Shown piece after piece: positions 10,748 to 22,039 of a DNA stretch of 64,000 nt. Source of the DNA: Helicostylum pulchrum. Lineage: Eukaryota; Mucoromycota; Mucoromycetes; Mucorales; Mucoraceae. The translations under genes were made by a program, and so were the position numbers. The notes under the pieces are model-generated. The model had not been told where the DNA came from, ran no database searches, and saw only the letters and a program-made list of their open reading frames with translations. The DNA lies in contig JAIXMO010000044.1 in assembly GCA_025677825.1 (NCBI GenBank), positions 62,001 to 126,000 of the forward strand, in the 5' to 3' direction. Numbering within the stretch: the stretch's first letter is position 1; each line of letters begins with the position of its first letter.

Positions 10748-12877
10748 ATGATTGAAATCGATATATTAAAAGCATCAACCCACCATACTAAACCATTACC
10801 ACCATCTAATTACAACAATGACGATACAGATATATCCGAACCTGACACGGCATTAAACACACCTACTGGTAGTTTGACAGACTCACTTCCAAGACGGTAT
10901 TCATACACATGTTTTAAGAACTATCCACAACGAAAGCCGTCTTTCACACCGAAATCAACCGACTTTGATTCCCAACATCAGACCACCATCGATATATTAG
11001 AAAAAAGGATCCAAGCCTTGGAAGAAGATATCAATCAACATGTGAAAAGAGAAGCCGACTTGCAAAGTCAAGTATTTTTATTGACTGAACAACAACAGGG
11101 AGTTCAATATAAGTCAACATTATCACGAATTAGTAAACAGATCGATCAGTTTTTAGTCAATCACGAAGAAGGTATCAAGTCTAGTAAATCTTCCGGTTAT
11201 TGGACACAAGACTGGTCAGGTAACGAAATATCACAATTGTACGGGTATCAAGACCTGCCAAAAGAATCAGAACCAGCCGATATTACAAGCAGTACGCAAA
11301 CAAATATACCTATCCTATTAATCTATCGCTTAAAAACCATGATGGAAAACTTTACCTTAAAAGACCACAAGGACCCTACCGTACAATCGTTTTCTAATCA
11401 AGTGTACGGTACATTAGACTCTTGGCAAGTATTTTATCATAAAAAACTAATGCTTGAAAAGAAAAACAAAATACACGAACAAACCCGAATTACCCGGTTA
11501 CTACAAGCACTTCAAAAGACGATTCTTAAAAACAAATTGATGAAGCAAGATTATAGTATATTAATTAAAAAATATATATCCGATATTGATCAACTCGTAC
11601 ACCAAATTAGTTTAAATCCTTCGCTAGATCAAAAGCAACAACAACAAACTGAACCAGTAGTTCAGAAAAGAAAAGAGCTGCAATTGGTCGAACAAGAGGA
11701 TAATAATACAAATAGTACAAAATTTATTCGAAATGTACTCGAGTCGCAAATTCGTACACTGGAGAAGGATTTATCAAAGTGTCAAGATGAACGAGACGAG
11801 TACGAGTCTACGTTGGAAATGGTAAGGCGGGAGATGGAAACCATGTTGGAAGAGTTGGAGGATACCAGGCAGCAGAGGTTAAGGTACAAGACGCAGGCTA
11901 GCAGGTTACGAGCTGGTTTAGAGGCGATTCAAAAACGCCATCAATCCGATGAATCCGAAAGCAGTAATGACGAATCAGAAGATGAGGGAAAGGAAGCCAT
12001 TCGATTAATGTACAATGAAGCTGAACGACAGGCAATTGACCTTGACCGAGAATGCAAAAGACAGGCATTAACCTTGAGCGGTATCCGTCAAGAGCTAAAA
12101 ACAAGTCAAGAAAAATATCGAACACTTCAAACGGAAAAGGATACTGAATTAAAGATCTTGCAGCGTACCAATCAAAGATTAAATCGAGATATTGAAATGC
12201 TTCGAGTTGAAAAACATGAGTTGGTATCCTTGCAGCAACAAAATTACCAGTCAGCAGGTCAATCAAAGACATCATCAGCCGAAGAGGAATTGGATGAGCA
12301 TTATTATTTAGCAAAGATTTATGCTTTGCAGACGAATTTAAAGGCAACTCAATGCGATGCAGTGATGCAACGTACCAAAATATCTCAATTAGAACGGCAA
12401 GCAACCTTGGTAGATATCGACCATAGTTTTGTAGCTGGACTACAGGTCTTGTTCCAGCAGGAAAGGTCGGTATCAGACGAACCCAACCTAAAAGAGATGG
12501 CGGATATCATCGAGAACGAACAAACGCTGTGGAAATATACATGTACAAAAACGTTTCAAAAGAGATACGATATCGATTTACTAACAGTGAATCGCGAACT
12601 AAGATTTCTAAGCTGTAAATTAAATGATGTAGAAGATGAAATGAATGTATTAAAAGCAAGACATTTAGAAGAACTTTCGTTATTAAAATACCAAACGAAT
12701 GCTGAATTTCAGAACAAGTTACAGCGTATTAGTTCCACTTATCGATTAAGAGAACAAGAATTACAGTCTCAATTAGAAACTTTGTTTCAAAAAAATCAAA
12801 CTTTAAAAGATGAATCTGTTATACTCTATGGTCGAAATATGTTGATGGCCCATCAGTTAGGAAAAATAGCGCCATAA
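10748..12877 (+). CDS. Coiled-coil protein of unknown function
   Basis: A single exon encodes 709 aa. I do not recognise the family. The first 75 residues are Ser/Thr/Pro-rich and probably disordered. From about residue 80 the chain is dominated by Glu/Lys/Gln/Leu heptad-like sequence in several blocks (about 80-120, 230-300, 325-400, 425-500, 600-700), consistent with long coiled coils. An acidic Ser linker (ESESSNDESEDEG, about residue 400) separates two blocks. No catalytic motif, membrane segment or signal peptide is seen. Such proteins are often cytoskeletal, spindle-pole or trafficking scaffolds, but nothing here decides. The minus-strand frame inside it is a shadow. Confidence 0.7.
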   Translation: MIEIDILKASTHHTKPLPPSNYNNDDTDISEPDTALNTPTGSLTDSLPRRYSYTCFKNYPQRKPSFTPKSTDFDSQHQTTIDILEKRIQALEEDINQHVKREADLQSQVFLLTEQQQGVQYKSTLSRISKQIDQFLVNHEEGIKSSKSSGYWTQDWSGNEISQLYGYQDLPKESEPADITSSTQTNIPILLIYRLKTMMENFTLKDHKDPTVQSFSNQVYGTLDSWQVFYHKKLMLEKKNKIHEQTRITRLLQALQKTILKNKLMKQDYSILIKKYISDIDQLVHQISLNPSLDQKQQQQTEPVVQKRKELQLVEQEDNNTNSTKFIRNVLESQIRTLEKDLSKCQDERDEYESTLEMVRREMETMLEELEDTRQQRLRYKTQASRLRAGLEAIQKRHQSDESESSNDESEDEGKEAIRLMYNEAERQAIDLDRECKRQALTLSGIRQELKTSQEKYRTLQTEKDTELKILQRTNQRLNRDIEMLRVEKHELVSLQQQNYQSAGQSKTSSAEEELDEHYYLAKIYALQTNLKATQCDAVMQRTKISQLERQATLVDIDHSFVAGLQVLFQQERSVSDEPNLKEMADIIENEQTLWKYTCTKTFQKRYDIDLLTVNRELRFLSCKLNDVEDEMNVLKARHLEELSLLKYQTNAEFQNKLQRISSTYRLREQELQSQLETLFQKNQTLKDESVILYGRNMLMAHQLGKIAP

Positions 12878-12974
12878 ATAATCACCCCATCAACCGGAGA
12901 AATATTTTTTTTATAATAAAATAATTGTAAAAAAAAATGTATTTTTTCCTTTTCGTTTCTTTTTTTTTTTAATT

Positions 12975-13229
12975 ATGCCACCTATTGTAAAATCAGGTTC
13001 GCCGCTAACATTAAATACTATAATTAATGCTCCTGCAAATAATACCAATCATACTTTAATCAGTCCCTCCATGCACCACGGATTATCACCTTATATTTTA
13101 CAAACCTCTTCAGAGACTAATATGGAACAATCTTATCATGCTGTTCAAATGGCGTCTAGAAACTACTGCTTTGCTCATAATACGTACTATGTAGTAAGTT
13201 GGTGTCCAAGTTGTAGATTTAACATTTAG
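12975..13229 (+). CDS. Small Cys/His protein, unknown
   Basis: A single-exon frame encodes 84 aa after a T-rich leader. The first 50 residues are polar (Ser/Asn/Thr/Pro) with no signal peptide. The C-terminal third has CFAHNTYYVVSWCPSC, that is C-x2-H-x8-C-x2-C, which could bind one zinc ion. Short length lowers certainty, but the codon use looks coding, the start follows a leader like those of neighbouring genes, and the gene has its own spacer on both sides. Function is unknown. Confidence 0.5.
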   Translation: MPPIVKSGSPLTLNTIINAPANNTNHTLISPSMHHGLSPYILQTSSETNMEQSYHAVQMASRNYCFAHNTYYVVSWCPSCRFNI

Positions 13230-13324
13230 AATGTCCGAATTATAATTATTTTATCTCCCTGTCACTTTTTTTTTTTGTGTGTACCCCTTCACTTTTTTTT
13301 TATTATTTTTTTTAAACACATATA

Positions 13325-14312
13325 ATGTTGAAAGGATTTAATAAAAGTACATTGTCATGTCAATTGACCAGAAGTTACAGTACCATTCCAAATGCTAAAA
13401 AGCCCATAACAGCCCGTAAAAAGATTATGTTCTCAACCGTAGCACTTACCAGCAGTCTTTACTGTGGTTGGGAATATTTACAAGATAAAACGAACCAACT
13501 TGACACAGATAAATATAAACCGTTAAAGCTTCTAAAAAAGGAGCAAATTTCACCTGACTCGTATCGTTTAAGGATTTCAACAAAACAACAAAGCAAGCAA
13601 TTTCCTGTTCCGTCCTGTCTTTATATTAAAGATGATACGATCCAGGTCATGAGACCCTATACGCCCATTAATGCCGACCCATATAAAGACGGGTTTATTG
13701 ATTTAGTCGTAAAAAAGTATCAGGATGGTTCCGTGTCTCGTACGTTAAGTGGATTTGAACCCAATGATGAGGTACATATGAGAGGTCCAATGACAGAAGA
13801 GTATGAGTACAAGGAAAATACTTTAGATGAAGTTGGCATGGTAAGATAATTTTGACAGCTTTTTCGAAAAAAAAAATTAAACACGAATGTATATATTTTA
13901 GATTGCTGGTGGCACGGGTATTGCACCAATGTATCAAATATTAAGTAGAATCTTGGAGAACCCAAAGGACAAAAATACACGTATTTGGCTAGTATACGGA
14001 AACAAGAGCGAGCAAGATATTTTACTACGACCCGAATTAGACCAATTACAACAAAAGTACGGCGATCGACTCAAGATCCAATATATTGTTGAACAGGGGA
14101 ATAATACATTGCCAAAAGGCTACATTACTCAATCAGTAATCGAAAGTATGATGGGTAAAGATATTAAGCGTAGAAAGGTATTTGTTTGCGGACCTAGTAA
14201 GATGATGGAATTAGTATGCGGAGAAAGAGCCAGGGATTATTCTCAAGGCCAAGTGACTGGTCTATTATCTCATTTGGGTCTTGACTCTAATGAGGTATGG
14301 AAGTTCCAATAA
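13325..14312 (+). CDS. NADH-cytochrome b5 reductase-like, mitochondrial
   Basis: Two exons, 13325-13840 and 13902-14312, give 308 aa. The N-terminus (MLKGFNKSTLSCQLTRSYST) is basic like a mitochondrial presequence, followed by a hydrophobic stretch (MFSTVALTSSLYCGWEYL) as in outer-membrane/intermembrane-space MCR1-type enzymes. The FAD-binding motif MRPYTP, the NADH-binding IAGGTGIAPMYQIL (created by the splice) and VCGPSKMMELVCG are in family order. Family role: electron transfer from NADH to cytochrome b5 or similar acceptors. The C-terminus GLLSHLGLDSNEVWKF replaces the usual terminal Phe-ending helix and keeps a terminal aromatic residue. The FAD-domain lysine/glycine motif is divergent, so acceptor specificity is open. 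Confidence 0.82.
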
Positions 14313-14407
14313 AATTAAGAATCATTCCTGTTCTTTTTTTTTCCCTATTTTCTTTTTTCTTTTTCTTTTATATACCTATTTTCTTTTGTTTTGTTTACCC
14401 TTCATCA

Positions 14408-15963
14408 ATGGCACAAACGTCAGAAGTAACTCCTCCTTCTCCTAGTTTATCTACTACATCTTTTATCTCTTCAATTTCATGGACTAAAAAGACGCCTAAT
14501 GAACTCATTCCTATGCTCAAGAATGCGTATGATTCCTTGAAAGACAAGGAAAGAGGTTAGTTTTTAGAAGAAAAAAATTAAATTAAATTGATTTTTTATC
14601 ATTAAAAATGGCAAGTTTATTAGACTTGAGATTAGCCGCAGAGATTGGGAAATCTTTATTAGAAAATAACAAGACATTAAAATCCAATTACCAAGACTTA
14701 TTAAACACACCTTACCCAACGCCTACTAACTCTACATCACTGGTTCATAATGACATGATGCACTTACAAGAATTTGAAAACGAATTAAACTACATACCAG
14801 TGAACCGAACTCGCGAAGCGCTAGTAGAGATGCTGGAAAAGCAAAACCATGATTTATCACTGCAGCTTGAAGAATCCTTAATAAACCAAGATAAACTAGA
14901 CCGTAAAGCTACTAAAAAGACGCGCCAACTAAAAACCGAACTTGACTTTCTTCAAAGTAGTCTTGACCAAGCTACGCAAAAGATTCAAGAACTGGAAGAA
15001 TTTAGACGAAAGAAAACATCGACCAAAGAAGGAGGAACAGATGAAACATGGCCAGATCAACATGATCAGTGCGTTGAAACATTTATCAGTCAATTAAAGC
15101 AAGAGAACGAACAGCTGACTCAATCTAAACAAGAAATTGAAAAAAACTTGGCTCATTCTTTACAAGACTTGAGGACATTAAAACAACAGTGTCAACAGTT
15201 TCAATTTACTGCTGAGGCGCATGAACAATTAAAACAATCGTTTGAGGCTCAAAACTTACATATTCAAGAACTAAAACAAAGCTTAGAAGACCATCGCTTG
15301 CTATTCTCTAGGTTAAGAGACCGTGGTATCGATATTCCATCAACTTTTAACAGTTCTATTGACGGCGAATCAACCGATGATGACGACGATATGAACAAGT
15401 ATAATTTATCAAGCGAATTAGAAAACGCTTGGTTTAAACACCAGACATGTCCAGTTAGTAGTAGTAGTCGGTCAGATGCAACCAGTATATTTCAGCCGTT
15501 TCAAGCTATGTATAACCAATTACCAAGTGTAGATTCCGCATTGGAATCAATCATTTTGAAGGCCGGCGTTGTTGAAAAAGACGCGTTAGATGATGCTCTT
15601 AGTTTAATTGGAAGGTTAGAAGATGAATACGATCATCAAAAATTCTTGCAGGAAAAGAGACATATATATTGTGAACAAGATTATGAAGGAAAGCTAGAGA
15701 TTGATTATGATTATGATGATACTTCATTTGACGAAAAAACAGATGAGTCTGTATATTACGAAGAAGAGGAAGTTGAAGAAGACGACGAAAAACAAGTATA
15801 CGTGAATCAATCACCTGATGGAATTATTGGCTACGTTAAAAGTACCATTAAGTCTATACTTTACACAACCTGGCGTTGGTTCAGATTCCTTATCGTTATG
15901 ACGATTGCCATTTTTCTTAGTTTAAAGCAAGGTCCCAATGGTCTAAAAAAAACACGTACATAA
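14408..15963 (+). CDS. Tail-anchored coiled-coil protein with CC1 box, candidate dynein adaptor
   Basis: Two exons, 14408-14555 and 14624-15963, give 495 aa. Splicing creates KDKERDLRLAAEIGKSLLEN: the AAxxG core (residues 54-58) in a DLxLAAxxGxxLLExN context is the CC1 box by which BICD, BICDR, HAP1, TRAK and Spindly adaptors bind the dynein light intermediate chain. Long coiled coils follow (about 105-180 and 200-270). An acidic stretch (about 400-440) precedes a single hydrophobic segment near the C-terminus (FLIVMTIAIFLSL) with a short basic tail, as in tail-anchored proteins. Inference: it links dynein to a membrane organelle. Alternative: another coiled-coil tether with a chance CC1-like helix. 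The splice junction restoring the conserved Asp supports the model. Confidence 0.75.
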
Positions 15964-16093
15964 TATCCCCCTAATGCCTTTTTTTTAAAAATAAATATTC
16001 CCTCTTTTATTGGCTGGAAATATCAGTTTCGACTCTTTTTTTTTTTTGTTTTCTAAAAAAAAATACATATTCGTCTCTTTCTCTCTTTACAAG

Positions 16094-18847
16094 ATGCGCA
16101 AAGGGTTTTTTGGATTAATAACACTTTGCAATGCGTTTGTCACAGTATTAACACAGACTGGTAAAAAGCATACACACGCACATACACACACACACACGCT
16201 TTAAACTTTCAAGTAAAGACTCATGTTTCTTTTTTTTGTTTAGTTGAAGATTACAAAGTAACATCTTTGCCTGGTATCGACCTTGATACTTTAAATTTTA
16301 CACAATATGCAGGGTAATATAAAAAAAGAGGGAAAATAAAAATGTTTATATGCTAATAGAACGAGTTATCTATAGACACATTGAATTATCAAAAACAAAT
16401 GGTTCCACTATGTTTTTCTGGATGATCGAAAGAGAAGTAAAGACGGAACCTGAAAAGCTGGTAAGAAGAAGATGGGCTGAGGGCATACAAAAAAAAAGTG
16501 TTTATTTACGCGTGACTATAAATTAGATTATATGGTTAAATGGTGGTCCTGGTTGTTCAAGGTAGCTAGTTATACACACTAAAAAAAAGAAGTAATACTA
16601 ATCAAAAGTTTATAGTATGGATGGGTTGTTTTTAGAAAACGGACCTTTCCGAGTGAATAAGGATTTATCGTTATCGGTTAATCAAGGTGGATGGCAAAAT
16701 TATGCAACTAATGTTTATGGTTTGTTTAGAACAATTTTTTTTAAAAAAAAGTGTAATTCTTTAACCGCGATTTATCCTATAGTGGACCAACCTGTAGGTA
16801 CTGGTTTTAGTTTTGCTAATACAGATAGCTATATGCAGAGTATGGAGCAGGTAAAGAGAAATACATTATTTTTTATTTTTATAAAAGAGTACTTTTGTTA
16901 AAAAGTATTATAATAGACTACAGAGCAATTCATATTATTCTTGGATAAATTATTTGAGCTGTTTCCTGACCTTTTAAAACAAGACATGTATATTGCTGGT
17001 GAAAGTTATGCTGGTACATATATTCCTTATTTTACTACAAAAATATTAGAACTGAATATGCAAAAACAAAAGGTAAGGATTTTTTTTCCCTTTCTTATTT
17101 TAATTAAAAAAGTATATGTTAAAAAGAAAAATAGTATAATTTACAAGGTATTGCAATTGGAAACGGTTGGATATCTGCTGAACATCAATATAATGCATAT
17201 TACGATTACAGCATTGCCAATAATTTAATATCTCCCGATCATATGGTAAGTATTTTTCTTTAAATTATTATTTAGTTACTGATTAAATTATTACCTATAG
17301 TCTCTTGTTTCTACTCACCTTAAACAATGCCAAGATGAACTCAAAAAGAAGAATTTAATTCATGTCAGTCCTTGTGAAAAAATCTTGACTGACGTTATTA
17401 ATAGCAGTACGCATGAGTAAGTTTTGAACCCGTTAAAAGTAAAATAATAATATATACTTATTATTGATATAGTGACGAAAATGGAGAGAAAAAGTGTTTA
17501 AATATTTACGATATTCGATTAAAAGAAGAGACGTCGCCATACTGTGGCTCGACATGGCCTTACGAATTAACAGAAGTGACAGCTTATTTAAGAGTAATAT
17601 ATTTTTATACGCTTGCATAGCAAACATATACAAACCCCATTTATTTACTTATTTTAAAAAAAATAGCAAAGTGAAGTTAAAAAAGCAGTTCATGCCGAAA
17701 AGCAAAATTTGGGTTGGAAAGAATGTACATCGCTTGTTTATTCAGAATTACGTGGCGATCAAAGTAAACCTTCCTACGAAGTAAGTATTTTCTTTATTAT
17801 ATGCACGCCCAAGTTTTTACTTACTTTTTTTTTATATGTATAGCTTTTACCTGGTATCTTGAAAAAAATTCCAATTCTATTATTCAGTGGAGAGTTTGAT
17901 TTGATTTGTAATTACCTCGGTACAGAATACCTTATTGGAAACATGACATGGAACGGAGGTCGAGGCTTTTCTAAAAAGACGAAGACAGAAGACTGGAAGA
18001 TTGATAACGAACTAGTAGGATATTATAAACAAGAACGTAATTTGACATACGTGTTGATTAAAGATGGAAGTCATATGGTACCTTACGATAAACCTATTGA
18101 ATGTCTTGACATGATCAATAGGTTTATGAATGTTGGAAGCGACGTAGTTAAAGGAATGAAAAGTATTGTAGGTACAAGAGAAACCATTGTTACTCCACCT
18201 AAAGATGATGAAAAAAAAGAAGACAAGAAACAAGATAAAGAGGAAGATAAAGAGGAAGAGGAAGATGATAAAAAGCCAGATGAGGAGCAACAATCTGTAG
18301 AAAAAGATGACGAGTGGAGCCAATACTATAGTTGGGGAACAACTACGTTAGTATTCGTTATTTTATTTGCCATTGCATTATGCTGTTGTTGGTGCCGAGG
18401 TAAAAAACCTTCTGGGTCTGCGTTGGATCAATTTGGTGGAGCCCCTCAACGAGAACGAGAAGACTTGAAGAAACCAGGATTATTAACGTCTATTCAAAAC
18501 CTGTTTAAATCAAACAAGGCCAAGGCAGCCAGAAGGTTTAGACTCGGAGATAATGATGAATCAAACGAATTGTAAGTATATAATTAAAAAAAATTTGACG
18601 TTGTTTATACTGACAAATTGTTTCAAGGGATGAACTTGTAATTGAAACACCTACATTATTTGAAGCAGAAGATGGTGATTCAGATCAAGAAGAGATACCT
18701 ACTACAAATCAATATCGAAATCAACCAGAGTCTAGTCATGCATTTGCTATTGACGATGATGAAACTGATGATGATTTTGAAGACTTTGCTGATTTTGATG
18801 ATGGTGAACCTTTAACAAGTACCAAAAAGTTTAAAAAGAAAGAATAA
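16094..18847 (+). CDS. KEX1: Pheromone-processing carboxypeptidase KEX1-like
   Basis: Thirteen exons (16094-16160, 16244-16313, 16376-16460, 16527-16561, 16616-16719, 16783-16850, 16917-17072, 17135-17245, 17301-17416, 17473-17593, 17667-17780, 17844-18571, 18628-18847) give 664 aa. A signal peptide starts the protein. IIWLNGGPGCSSMDG (oxyanion region), VDQPVGTGFSFANT, GESYAGTYIPY (catalytic Ser about 173), SGEFDLICN (Asp about 368) and DGSHMVPYDKP (His about 426) define serine carboxypeptidase S10. A Glu/Asp/Lys-rich stalk leads to one membrane segment (about 514-532), then a cytosolic tail rich in acids, the layout of Kex1p, which trims C-terminal Lys/Arg after Kex2 cleavage in the late Golgi. 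Intron 1 carries a CA-repeat. Confidence 0.93.
16170..16200 (+). repeat. CA microsatellite in KEX1 intron 1
   Basis: CACACGCACATACACACACACACAC-like dinucleotide array lies between the donor of exon 1 and the acceptor of exon 2. It is likely length-variable between strains. Confidence 0.8.
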
Positions 18848-18904
18848 TTAAAACAAAAATTATACAGTAAACAAAATTCTAGTTTTTTTTTTTTTTTGCT
18901 TTAT

Positions 18905-19591
18905 TTATTTAAATAATGAAGGTTTGATTGAAGCTACTTTTTTCATCCTTGACATAAATGACCCTAATTTTGATGTTTGAGCTACCGAGTTATTACTCAT
19001 TTGAGGAACAGGTCCCGTTATAGAAAACCGTCTTGGTCTTTCAACAATAGGGTCGTGATTTGGTAAGAGAGCAAATGGGCTTCCCACAATCGGTTTATCA
19101 GCCTCTTCTTCCAGCTGATATAACTGAGGAGAAGGTGAAGAAAACGAAACAGGGCGTCTACGTAACGGAGAATTAGAAGCAGAAGTAGGTCTGGATGAAA
19201 TAATCGATGACAAATAATCCCCTTCGCTAAATCGATACGAAGAAATATCTTCATCATCTAACAAAATATCACTTTCCATCATCATCGACAGAGGCGATAT
19301 GGTATTAGGTGATTTCTCTCTATCGTTAAAATGATTATATGTATGGTTCTGGTTATGATAATCTTCTGCATGATGAATAATAGTTGCATCGTCATGGTAT
19401 TTATTACCATTAGTCTGCGGTACAGATTCCATTCCAATATCTTGCCACGATTTCACTTCTGGTAATTTTTGTGTTGGGGTACTATAGAGTTTTGGAGTAG
19501 GTGAAGCCGAAGGAAATACAACGGGTGAAGGCGTATTAAACACACGACTAGGTGAATTGTCACCACTATGATAAAACTGTCTTGTATCCAT
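18905..19591 (-). CDS. Ser/Pro-rich protein of unknown function
   Basis: A single exon encodes 228 aa, convergent with KEX1 (57 bp between stop codons). It has many Ser-Pro/Thr-Pro sites (for example FNTPSPVVFPSASPTP near the start, RRRPVSFSSPSPQLY and RRFSITGP), the last two also resembling basophilic kinase sites (RRxS). No fold, membrane segment or signal peptide is seen; most of the chain should be disordered. A basic C-terminus (SFMSRMKKVASIKPSLFK) might form an amphipathic helix. I do not recognise it; regulation by proline-directed kinases is an inference from the sites only. Confidence 0.6.
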   Translation of the reverse strand: MDTRQFYHSGDNSPSRVFNTPSPVVFPSASPTPKLYSTPTQKLPEVKSWQDIGMESVPQTNGNKYHDDATIIHHAEDYHNQNHTYNHFNDREKSPNTISPLSMMMESDILLDDEDISSYRFSEGDYLSSIISSRPTSASNSPLRRRPVSFSSPSPQLYQLEEEADKPIVGSPFALLPNHDPIVERPRRFSITGPVPQMSNNSVAQTSKLGSFMSRMKKVASIKPSLFK

Positions 19592-22039
19592 AACGTCAAA
19601 AATATGAAAGAAGAGAAAAAAGTGAACATTAACATTATTCTAATGTAATTTATTATATATGTACAAATGACCAATTTGATCATATGAATAATTTACAGCG
19701 CACAAGGTTTGTACACTAATATTTTTTTTGGTTACACTATACGCTCTTATGTTTTGATTTTTTTTTTTACAAAACATTCGCTTTTGCCTGCAATGTCAGT
19801 TCCGGTATAATTATGAGAACGTGCCACTATTTATTTATTGTTTTTTGAACGATTTAGAAATAAAACGTTGCGTCGATCATGAGCCGACAGACTAATATTC
19901 AATGTGTATATCATCATGTGCATATATCACTGTTGTGCAAAAGGAAAAAAGACTGAATATATATGTACGTAAGAATAGAATAATAATTCTTTTTAAAAAA
20001 AATGTACTACAGTATTAAAAAATCCTTTTTTTTATTTATTGTGCGGCTTTCTCTCTCTCTTTTTTTCTAAATACTTCTTTGTGGGCTTAGATCGCGTATA
20101 AACTTGAAAGTAAAAAGTTGATTTATTGTTATTTATTTGTAGTTTTTTTTTTACAGTAGTGATCTACGATACATAAAAAAAAAAATTAATTAGGCTGTGT
20201 ATATTTCGAAGTACCACAAGAAAAAAAAGGGACTGTACCAGAGTAGCCCTCTTGGTATACATTTTCCTTTGTTCTCATTCTTTTATTAGATGAATTTTTC
20301 GAAACAAATTATAATAGATGACCAAAAGCATATGAAATTATTGAGACGTATAGGCTATCATTTATAAACATGTGTCAGATGGCACCTATTGGTTCTTATT
20401 TTTTCCATTTAGTATTGCATCATATGTAAATATTCTAGAAACTTTATCTCTTTTTTTTTTAATTAAGCGTTTTAAAAGTAGCATTAGTGGAAACAGAGTT
20501 TCGATATTTAACTTGGTAAACAAATAAGACGTAATAAAAAAAAGGGGGGAGGGTTTTAAGTAAAAGGTATAAATGTGTTACTCACACACCACTGGGTCCC
20601 TCAGTCGAGATAATATGTTTCTAAACTAGGAAAAAGCAGTAGTAAGGAGCTGTCGTTAATTTATGCAGTAAAAATATTGTTTACTGCCATTTGGAACCAC
20701 TAAATCCAATCTTTTCTCGCTTGATAGGGAGTATATATAAACAGCCACATCTTGTTTCTCTCTCTTTAAAGACATACTCTTTAATTTTGGTTGCTTTACT
20801 GGTCCTGGTGACTCTTCCTTATTTAACAATGGCTCAGTCCTTATACGGAGGGAAATTAACGCGTTCTGGAATGATCACCACCTCCCGCGTGGCAGTGGTC
20901 TTGTACGCCGTACTATTTAATTAAAAAGAGTTTCTCGCTGCATATGTATAAATAATTTGGGAGTTACATCGCTCATCCATATCTTTGTTTGTAGATCAAA
21001 GGTTATAATCCAATGATTTGTAGAAATAAAAACGTGATTACTTTGAAGATACATCTTTTGAGGTGTGATATACGTCCTTATTCAATCGGAGAATAAAATT
21101 TAAGAGTTTTATGTAATGAGCACCAAATCAATAGGTTTGATTAAGCCGTTATTATTATGAAAAGAGTTAAAGTCAAAGACTTGGAATAAAAAGATAGATA
21201 GATAAATTCTGCTATTTTAAAAAAGGGACTTGTTCGGTGACGATTTGTTCTCTTTTAGGGCTGATACTTTTAAGTGTAACTTATATAAAGGTTGTATGGT
21301 TCCGATTAAGGATGTTTACTAACGCAGAGGTTACTTATAAAGTTTTTTATCGCAATAGAAAAGGCTTTCCCGTAATCTATTTAAAGTGTATTATGTTACT
21401 TTTCAGTTATTTAAGTACACAGAGATCACAAAGTGAATGAATGTTTCTACTTAAAGATGTTTTCAGACACTAGAAAAAAGAAAATAAAGAAAAAAAGAAA
21501 AGAAAAAGAACTTGAGCAACAAAGGCTTCAAGGTAATAAAATAAAAGATAGATTTTAAGTGAGAAACATGTCTGAGGATTTATTTTAGAAGAGGAAAAGT
21601 CGACTCCATTTATAAGAAAAAAGGTGAAATACAGAAAGAGAAGAAAAGAAAATAAGAATAATAACAAACAAAGAAGAAAAGAAACGGACGAGAGAAGATG
21701 GTTAAATCACCGTGAGGATGGGTTTTTACAGAGGCCATGTTCTTTCCTTATTTAATATACATACCTGGTCAGTTTTTTCGTAAAATCTAAAAATCTGAAA
21801 TATAAACTTACAGTGTAAACGTCAAGTAGTTTTTAGTACTAGGACTTACGGCGCGTGTAAAATAAGTAACCCCCCTAATAGTTGTTTAAAGTTAATATTA
21901 GTATAAATGTATTTTCCAGACAATAGTTATACAGATCGAACAACATCAGAAACAGTTTCAATAGATAAATTCCATCTGAGAGTGATAAAAATAAAATGTA
22001 AATGGTGGGCTTTCTACAGAGCTTAAAGCTGCGTAAAGT
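19592..22039. other. Gene-poor AT-rich region
   Basis: It starts with the promoter of the minus-strand Ser/Pro-rich gene. The rest has only short open frames. One, at 20691-20924, follows a TATATAA-like box (about 20731) and encodes a hydrophobic stretch, but its codons and neighbours give no support. Purine-rich tracts occur at 21470-21690. I see no convincing gene. Confidence 0.5.

Noticed and set aside
11898..12404. 168-codon minus-strand frame inside the coiled-coil gene
   Set aside because: It is a shadow of the plus-strand coding frame with no own signals.
18012..18323. Hydrophobic minus-strand frame opposite KEX1
   Set aside because: It is the antisense of the acidic/Lys-rich KEX1 stalk, which gives Phe/Leu/Ile-rich nonsense.
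20691..20924. 77-codon hydrophobic frame with an upstream TATATAA-like box
   Set aside because: No homologue is recognised and TATA-like strings are frequent in this AT-rich DNA.
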